DNA from: Vitrella brassicaformis
Lineage: Eukaryota > Sar > Vitrellaceae
Direction: 5' to 3'
Assembly (NCBI GenBank): GCA_001179505.1
Contig: CDMY01000332.1
Location: 1-64,000, forward strand
DNA length: 64,000 nucleotides
Below the pieces are notes generated by a model. It was not told the DNA's origin and searched no databases. It worked only from the letters and a program-made list of their open reading frames with translations. The position numbers and the translations under genes are program-made. Shown here piece after piece: positions 56,714 to 64,000 of this stretch (position 1 is the first letter of the stretch; the number at the start of each line of letters is the position of its first letter).

Positions 56714-59319
56714 CTACTAGAAAGAGCAGCATTTGGTAAGGGCCCCAACATACCTTCATTCTTACCGGCCCAGCATCGCCCCACTTCTCCTCACCCATGG
56801 CACGCATAGTGTAGATCGCAAACAGCATGTACCAAGTCGATATACTACACAAGAAGCCAACATACAGGACAAAGAAAAGTGACGGTGCAATTGATGAGTC
56901 TCACCAGCAAAGGCCAGTCCAGAGACACATAAGGCATCTGCACCATACTACACTGCTCTCATATTCCGCTCGCACCATTGGCAGGTTGTTCCACCGAATT
57001 AACACAACAAACAGCACGTGGAGAGACGAACAACAAATGGGCCGCAATGTGAGGTATACGCTTTCGGGTCCCTGTGTTCCTTACCGCTTCGAAGGCACAC
57101 TCGATGATGACCAGGACAAGTAGACGAGCCATACCTTGTAGAAAGCTGACATGCGACGAATCACTGCCCCATATCTGATTGCTTATGAGAACCACCAGAT
57201 TCGAGAAAAGCAAGACGGTGACCTCCAGAAAGGCCCACACCCTGATTTGCTCCGATAAAGCTCTCAGGTAGCGAGGGCTCACGTCCAAAGAGGCGAGAGC
57301 CGATTGTAGATTGGTCGGGGGGTGAGACACGATCGGCTCTTCCGCAATGTAGGAAAGGCCCGCTCTCAGTATTCGGCTACTCGTCATGCTGGCATTTTCG
57401 TGTCTCGCAGTGTCGTGGTCCTTGCGCGAGGACAATGAGGTGATTTTTCTCATTTTCTCTACCGCCGCAATAGTTTTGCTGTCATTAGAGGAAGGCCGCG
57501 TTGCCTTTCGCCTCCTGTCTCTCAGAAATCTTCGCGCAGCGATAAAGAGTAGTATCCAGTATGGTAGGAAGATGTCACTCAGGAGGTCCAATCTGAAAGC
57601 AGCAAGCCAGCAGATCGATGCAAATACAAGAAAAGGCAAGTGTCTGCGCCATGGCCAGGCCGCTTACAACGAAATCAAGACCGAATAAAAAATCTTTGCG
57701 GACAGCCTAACCATTTCCGCCTGCAGCAGGCGAGGGTAGATCACGAGAACCATCTTAATCAGAATTGCGAGGTATCCGTTGAGCGTCGGTGGCCCCTCCT
57801 GCGTCGACACACATATATATCGACACACATATACATACTTCCTTTTACTTGTTTTCGAAGCTCACTTTCATCGATCTCGCAAGCTTCGAAATGAGCGAGA
57901 TAATGGGTAGCATGGCAAGGACGAATATGAGCGCCCTTCGCGTCTTGTCAGCATCAGTTGTCGTTGCTTTTACTGTAGAGCGTACGAAGTGTCCCAGCAC
58001 GCCCAGAGCTACAATGCCCGCCGCGCAGGCAGTGCCTGCTTTGACTGCATAGCCCCACTTGTTCCTGACGCCCAGCGACTTTGCAGCTGTGTAGAAGTGT
58101 GCGTACGGCCATATCAAGGAGCACACCAAGAAAAGCCAAAAGACGCATCGTAGCGAGCGGCGATCCCAATGAGCGTGATAAGCCACCGAAACCATAATGC
58201 TGAGCGTTAAGGGTGTTACGACCAACCACCATGACGTCTTGAGGCGTGATATGATCTTGGGCAGGTTGCATCCATCGGTCAGGTGGAGAAGGAAGAGGTA
58301 GACCGTCAAGACCATCACAGCCCGGCTAACGATGTCAAAGGTGAGGCCGACTACGGTTGAATCACAGGCGAAGCCCATAGCGATCACATAGAGGATGAAA
58401 ATGCCCGCAAGTGCCATGCCCCTGAGCAGCTTCCTCGTAGTGACTTTGATGACTTGACAGACAGTCACACGGAGGGGCCCAGGGTCAAAAGTGGCGCCCA
58501 CTAGCACCTGCTGCGAGCTGCCGTCGGGTCTTAAGACCGTCTCGTATGTAAGCCTTGTCTCCTTCTCTTCATAAGCAGCGTCATAGCCTGCCGCCTCGCG
58601 AAACCTGCCAATGGGGGATGCAGCGACGAGACATGACACAAAAAAGGGGCCACCCTGCACTTTTCGCAGTGGTTCTTCTCTTATTGCTCACTCGTGCACC
58701 AATGCATTAAGCGCCTGCTCCTCTCGTGGCAACGCATGACCCTCCTCTGCGTAATCTTCATTGGCGTCCACGTTGTTCGCGTCATCGGCCATGCTCGATC
58801 GTCTCATTGTTGCGGCTGTAGTGACTGACGCGAAGGTCGCTCGTCTCTCTTGCTTCTCGTCGCCGAGCTCAGCTGCCGTGATAGCAACGGGCTCTCCACT
58901 CTTAGTAGCCACCGCGCCGTCAGTGTCATGCTTGTGTTCTTCGCCTGTCAGGTGGCCGGCTGTAAGGGTACTTTGCGGCGAGAACCTGAGCGTCACCTCG
59001 GACACAGTGGCGCATGGCTCGTCACCGTAGGCTTGGGAAGGCCTTGCGGTCTCCCAAATGGGATGATCATCCGACACGGACGAAGCCCCCCCGCTGATCT
59101 CTGTCATCAAACAGCGGAAAGAAAGGCCCCATGTGATTGCTCCTTGTGTGTTCATTCATCAATCATTCATTCGTGGCAGGGGGGTGACTGACCTCTTCGT
59201 AGACCGTTATTCATGGACCGAAAGTCGTCTTGACGCCGCCCCTCACCTCCGTCATTGCTTTGTACACAGCCCGCATCCATTGGGGTCTGCCGATTCAGTG
59301 CCGAATCTGCCACACTCAT
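56714..59319 (-). CDS. polytopic membrane protein, unknown function
   Basis: Exons: 59319-59193, 59100-58700, 58654-57866, 57798-57668 and 57592-57085 are phase-consistent (652 codons); two more, about 56937-56905 and 56844-56766, are likely, with a stop at 56714-56716 or earlier. The first 180 residues are hydrophilic and acidic. Then come seven or more helices in exon 3 (for example GMALAGIFILYVIAMGF, WWLVVTPLTLSIMVSVAY, CVFWLFLVCSLIWPYAHF) and more in exons 4-5 (YLAILIKMVLVIYP, IFLPYWILLFIAA, VTVLLFSNLVVLI). No family recognised. Introns lack the dense microsatellites of most genes here. Head-to-head with the poly(A) polymerase. Confidence 0.55.
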
Positions 59320-59623
59320 CGGCGGTGACTCGACTGTCTCAGCCTCTTTGCCATATACATGCTGATCTGAAGCTGTCTGAAGCACTTTGCCGTATACATG
59401 CTGATATAGTGCCCACTTATCCAGGCTATCGCGAGCCGGGAAGAGATCCAAGGCTCGCCAACGCCGCAGCCTTGACGAAGAGTATGGCTATCGCTGCTAT
59501 ATGGAGTCTGATGAAGAACTGATAGATAGCTGTTATTTCTTGTCGTTGTCCGCTCGCCTCGTCGTCCGCCAGCCGAGGTTGTTCGGTTCGGTTCTGTGAG
59601 TGAGGCGTGTCGTCCCTGAGGGA
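59320..59623. promoter_or_regulatory. bidirectional promoter region between membrane protein and poly(A) polymerase genes
   Basis: 304-bp spacer. It contains a 39-bp tandem repeat (about 59343-59417) that, read on the minus strand in frame with the downstream gene, gives QHVYGK twice, so the minus-strand coding region may begin further upstream than 59319 through a non-ATG or missed exon. Confidence 0.35.
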
Positions 59624-62600
59624 ATGGATCCCGCTTCGCCTGATGCTGAGGCCGCCACGACACAATGCTCAGACTATGAGCACTTCCTCACTCAGTACGT
59701 GAGCACACCCGACTGCTGCACACAGAGAATAGCGGGTTAGAAGCCACGGAGAGCTTTTCTGCCTTGTTCTGTCGCTTCCTTTACTGCAGGAGCCCAAATC
59801 AGCCCCTCTGGGAAGGCCCGGTAGGCTCGCTGCAGTGTCTGAGTTGCAAAGGCACCCTGAGATGTGGCAGGCAGGCCCAAGTCAATGTGTCTGTGTGTCT
59901 GTGTGGCTGCAGAAACCGGTCGCATCCTCCCAAGAGAGAGAGCCCATATCGCTGGTCGTCTACTCACAGCAGACCCACACCGACTCCAGCACAGAGTCGC
60001 CCGCCACCAACAGCCAAGGCGACGCCGAGCGGTCCTTCTCCACCCTCCTGCACACACAGACGGACGGTGGCGATGTCGATGACCAAGGCGTATCTGCCAG
60101 CAGCTGTGGTGGCACTGCGGGGGTCAGGAAGGGCGGGCGTCGGAGGAACAACGGCGGTGAGCGGGAGGGGTCCTATGTGGAGGGGTATGGATCGGAGGGC
60201 GACGGCAGCGAGTGGCGGGAAAAGGAGGGGGTCGTGGGGGCTGACCACCACCTGCAGCAGCAGCAGCTCCTGAGGGCGCGTGCTGCAGGTAGGGACGGAC
60301 GGACGTCGGCATCCATACAATTATGCCTGGGTGTGTGGTGGGTGCATATGGTATGGTGGTATCAGGGCGTGGTTTGGGCAGGGGCCTTTCTCGACAGGTA
60401 CGCCTACAGGCACACGAGAGAACCAGAGGACCACACGCACACATCACACGGATGGACGGCCTGCCTGCCTGCCTGCCACTCTGTGTGGGTGGGGGGTTAG
60501 GTCGGTCCCCCTCCGTTGTCGCGTCGCCCCTCGTCGACGAACGTGCCCCCCGCGATGCCTGGCGCCGCTGAGGTGCTCAAGGCTGGCCAGGGGACCAAGA
60601 TAATAGTAGACGCCCGCAAGCCTGTTTTCTCTCAAGGTGATATGTGGATCGACAGACACCAGCACGTCGTGTGCTGTGTCCATGTGTCCATGTGGCTGGT
60701 TGTGGCTGTGCAGACCACTTCCCGCCTCTCAACGCAGCGTTGAATCGGTCACCGACGAAAAAGTCAGCGACCGACGATGGGTGGGCCTTCGTGCCTTGCG
60801 AGAACCCTTCCCTCCCTCCCTCCGTCCTTTGGTCTTGTTGGTGTGCAGCTGTCCCGCTCGTGTGTCGTCTCCCGTCGGCGACGGCAAGTGCCCCCTGCCG
60901 CACGCCGCCCTGCCCCTTAACAAGCGCATGGCGCATCCTCATGGGGACGAGCAGCCCCCACCTGACTACGATGTGCGTGAACACCCGCGGGACTCGGACA
61001 GACAGACAGCCTCACTGACGGTTACGGCGAGTGGTTTTTTTCTGTGTGTGCGCGCGCATATAGGAGGTGGGCAGTGGGGGCAGCAGCACGCCCCGGCCAT
61101 CACTGGCCAAGGGCTCTGTGTGGGAACGGAGGAAGCACCACCACCAGAACCAATACCAACACCAGCATAACCAGCGGCGACAGGAGCAGCAGGCGCCACA
61201 GGGCGTGCAGGCGTTTCCCCGTCGGAGTGCGTTGGATCCCGTCTCGCCCACGCACAAGAGCGACCAAGGCGCCACAGACACGGCAGACGCATCAGCTCAC
61301 GAGTAACCCCGCACTCACACGCACACACACAGAGGGGGAGAGGCTTTGGTGGGTGGTGGTCTTGTTGTCTTCCGTCCACCTGTCGATCTGTCTGTCTGTC
61401 TGTCTGAGTGTGTGCAGGAGGCCCCCTCCATCCGGCGGCGAGCCACAGGCTGCCCCCGACCTGGAGAGGCTGCTCATCAACTTGGCCCACCCCTCCCGCC
61501 CCACCAGCGCCGCCCAATCCGAGATGACCACCTGCAGCCACTCCTCTCACGCCACCCGACACACCCCCGCCAGCACCACCACCAGCAGCGACAAACACAA
61601 CAACAGGCGCCATCCCGGTGACTCTGCCGACCCCTACGCATCGCAGTCGTCCACACCCATGTCTCGCTCGTCGGGGCGGGACGGCTCGCCAGCCGCTGGT
61701 GGCACTGGGACGTTCCGGCACCCCCGTGCAAACGGCAATGGCATTGTCGTCAATGGCTGGCCCCCTGGCAGTGTGAGCAGCAGCGACTGGACGGCTGGTG
61801 CGAGAGGCAGCCTGAGGAGGGGGCCATCACCAGCACCATCAGCATCAGCAGCAGTCAACGGTCATGGTGCCGATGGAAGTGGGTTAGAGTGGCGGACGCG
61901 GCAGCCCGACGAGGGCCCCACGGCCAGATGGGACATTCCTCCCCCCCGGGGCCGAGGAGGGCGCCGGCCGCCCTCCATGCACAGAGGAGGGAGTGGGGGT
62001 GCTTATGCTCCCTACCGGTACCCACGCCCCCGCCCGCCGCCTTATCAGTCGCTCGCGCACACGCACATCCCGGATCAGCCGCTGCGGCAGGAGTGGCGCC
62101 CCACTTCAAGCAAGGCGGCACAGCAAGAGGAGAATGGTGGTGGTCCTGACGGTGTGGGTGGTGGGGATGGTGAGAGCGTGAGTGCTCCGTGCACGCCGCG
62201 GGCTGGCCCACGGGGCGCTGGGCGGGATGGCCACCACGGGGGTGGGCGAGGCCACGGGTGTGCGCCGCCTGAGCCGAAGCCGATATCGTATTGGTATAGG
62301 GAGCAGCCCGTGGGGTCGCTGGCGCATTGTGGGGTGTTCCAGCACCTGAGTGCCGAGGTAGACCAGTTCGTCGCGTCGGTCGACCACCATATCAAAACAA
62401 AGGTAGACGGGGGGAGGTGCGCTGGACAAACACTCACACACACATGGATGGATGGATGTGTGTTGTGTGTGTCCGGTGTGGTGATATTTACTGTAGGAGG
62501 GGGCGCGGCGGGAGCAGATGCTTTGTGTGCTGAGGGCACTCATATTGGCCTTCTTCGAAGAGAACCGCAAAAAGTGAGAAGCTCACCGCAGGCACAGAAC

Positions 62601-64000
62601 CAAGCGAGCCACCGTGTGGCCCCCGTGTGTGTGTCCTCCATCCCTCCATTCTCTCTCCCAACGACCACCAGATATCGCAGGGCACAGGCGGACCAGCCGA
62701 TAGGTGTGGAGGTGTTCGGGTCGTACAGCACCAACCTGTTCCTGCCCACCTCCGACATCGACCTGGCCATCGTCAACGTGGAGCTGCCGGCCGCCGACCC
62801 CCACCCTCTGGCATATGACTTCACACAGGAGCTCCTCCTCAGCATCGCAGAGTGGATCGACGTACGACACACACACACACACACACATGGATGGATGGAT
62901 GTGTGTGTGTGTGTGGTGTGTGTGTTCAGCCGCGCTCGGCTCACAACGAGCGGGACCATCCCGAGCTGCATGAGTGGATCAGTGGGGTGCAGTTCATCCC
63001 AGCCAAGACCCCACTGCTGACGGTGAGGACCACCACGAGCGTCGAGGGCCACACTACGCAGATCGACATATCGGTGGTGACGGGAAAGCACCACGGCATA
63101 CAGACGGCCAAACTCGTCCAGGTCAGCTGACTTGAGCTGAGGAATCACGCAATTCATCTCTCTCTCTCTGTGTGTCTGTCTGTCTGTCTGTGTCTGTCAG
63201 CGATATTGCGAGGGGCTGCCGACTCTGCGGCCGCTGGTGTTGGTGCTGAAGCACCTGCTGAGCCAACGGGGGATGAACAAGCCGTTCGAGGGCGGCCTGT
63301 CGTCATACGCCCTCACTCTCATGGCAATCGCATTCCTGCAGACACCCCAGCTCTACAACAACGCCCACACAGACGTCGGTAAGTCAGTAACTCACTAAGG
63401 GCCACCTGACTGCTGACTGCTGCACTGCACTTGAACCAGCCATACCAACCATTTGCACACCAGACCACACCTTTGCTATGTGTGTGCTGTGCAGGCCAGC
63501 AGCTGTGCAGTCTGTGTGCCTTCTACGGCGGTGTGGCGGTGCCGTCCGGTGCGCATCTGCTGGTGCCCAAGCATATCAACGGCCTCGGCCAAATCGTTCC
63601 GGTCACTTTCTTCGACTACAAGTACAGAAGACCCTCCATCCATCCATCCATGCATCCATCCATCCATGTGTATCTGCATGCATGTGTGTGTGTGTGTCCC
63701 TCCCGTCAGTTTGCTGGGCATCAGTGTGCGGCCGCCCCACGAGCAGCAGCAGCAGCAGCAGGGCCAGCACCACGAGCGGCCGCCCGCCTTGTTCTCCCTG
63801 GTGCCGTTCAATGGGCCCCTGGACGGCTCGCGGCTGTGCGTCGAGGACCCCATGGACCGCACAAACAACGTCGGCAGAACCGCATTCAACATTTCTGAGA
63901 TACAGGTCAGTGAGTGAGTGCGGTGTGAGCGGATGGACGCAGGCCTGACGCCTGTGAGTGACCATGGCGTCGTCTGTGTGTGTGTGTGTGTGTGTGTGCA
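59624..64000 (+). CDS. TENT4: TRF4/TENT4-type non-canonical poly(A) polymerase, 3' end outside window
   Basis: Exons supported downstream: 61064-61302, 61418-62402, 62497-62573, 62672-62861, 62930-63121, 63201-63378, 63495-63621 and 63710-63905, all phase-consistent, with an open donor at 63906. Upstream exons include 59624-59694, one from 59790, 59913-60288, and pieces near 60490-60960. The N-terminus (over 600 residues) is disordered, rich in G, P, H, S and Q. The nucleotidyltransferase core shows GVEVFGSYSTNLFLPTSDID (G-S plus D-x-D), the third Asp in TTQIDISVVTG, and GGLSSYALTLMAIAFLQ. The nucleotide-binding tail reads DPMDRTNNVGRTAFNISEIQ. These enzymes add short oligo(A) tails to nuclear RNAs for decay or trimming. 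Confidence 0.9.

Overview
The window is nuclear DNA from a protist with intron-rich genes. Most introns are short (about 40-250 bp) and packed with (GT)n, (GTCT)n and (CCTC)n tracts, with GT-AG or occasional GC-AG ends. Products include plastid-type proteins behind secretory signal peptides, flagellar or basal-body proteins, and general eukaryotic housekeeping proteins. This fits a photosynthetic alveolate; a chromerid such as Vitrella is my best guess (inference, about 0.6). No rRNA, tRNA, CRISPR or prokaryotic operon was seen. All gene models were built by hand from reading frame, splice sites and phase. Where I say a model sums in frame, the exon lengths were added and are divisible by three.

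Layout. 0-2.6 kb: two minus-strand genes of unknown function (a coiled-coil protein and a basic, low-complexity protein). 3-5 kb: casein kinase 2 alpha. 6-7.6 kb: a CCCH/RING protein. 7.6-11.5 kb: simple-sequence repeats without a supported gene. 11.5-13.7 kb: a low-complexity protein with a duplicated TWADIVK motif and a small secreted repeat protein. 14.8-18.6 kb: V-ATPase c'' proteolipid, divergent from a plastid-type phosphate-carrier-like protein. 18.5-28.6 kb: a block with a secreted S74-chaperone-domain protein and a secreted protein of about 1,500 residues. This block is flanked by direct repeats of the carrier gene's last exon and 3' flank. 28.8-30 kb: a DUF1997 protein. 30.4-34.6 kb: a CEP164-like WW protein.

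35-37.5 kb: a gene broken by a 23-bp tandem duplication and a rearranged partial relative. 37.8-42.7 kb: a double DUF1917 (Bles03-like) protein, divergent from LRRC56/ODA8. 43-45.7 kb: a secreted endonuclease/exonuclease/phosphatase-fold protein. 45.7-48.6 kb: simple repeats. 48.6-55 kb: a lactate-permease-like transporter, divergent from TPPP/p25-alpha, which has a 4-nt microexon. 55.5-56.3 kb: an ABA4-like protein. 56.7-64 kb: a polytopic membrane protein, divergent from a TRF4-type non-canonical poly(A) polymerase that runs off the right edge.

Themes. Six head-to-head gene pairs have start codons 143-445 bp apart, suggesting shared promoters. Three cilium-linked genes (CEP164-like, LRRC56, TPPP) lie within 25 kb, and three products look plastid-targeted (carrier, DUF1997, ABA4-like). 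The most unusual part is the 19-28.6 kb block: it combines direct-repeat flanks, a three-copy non-coding element that fills the spacer between its two genes, and introns poorer in microsatellites than those of its neighbours.
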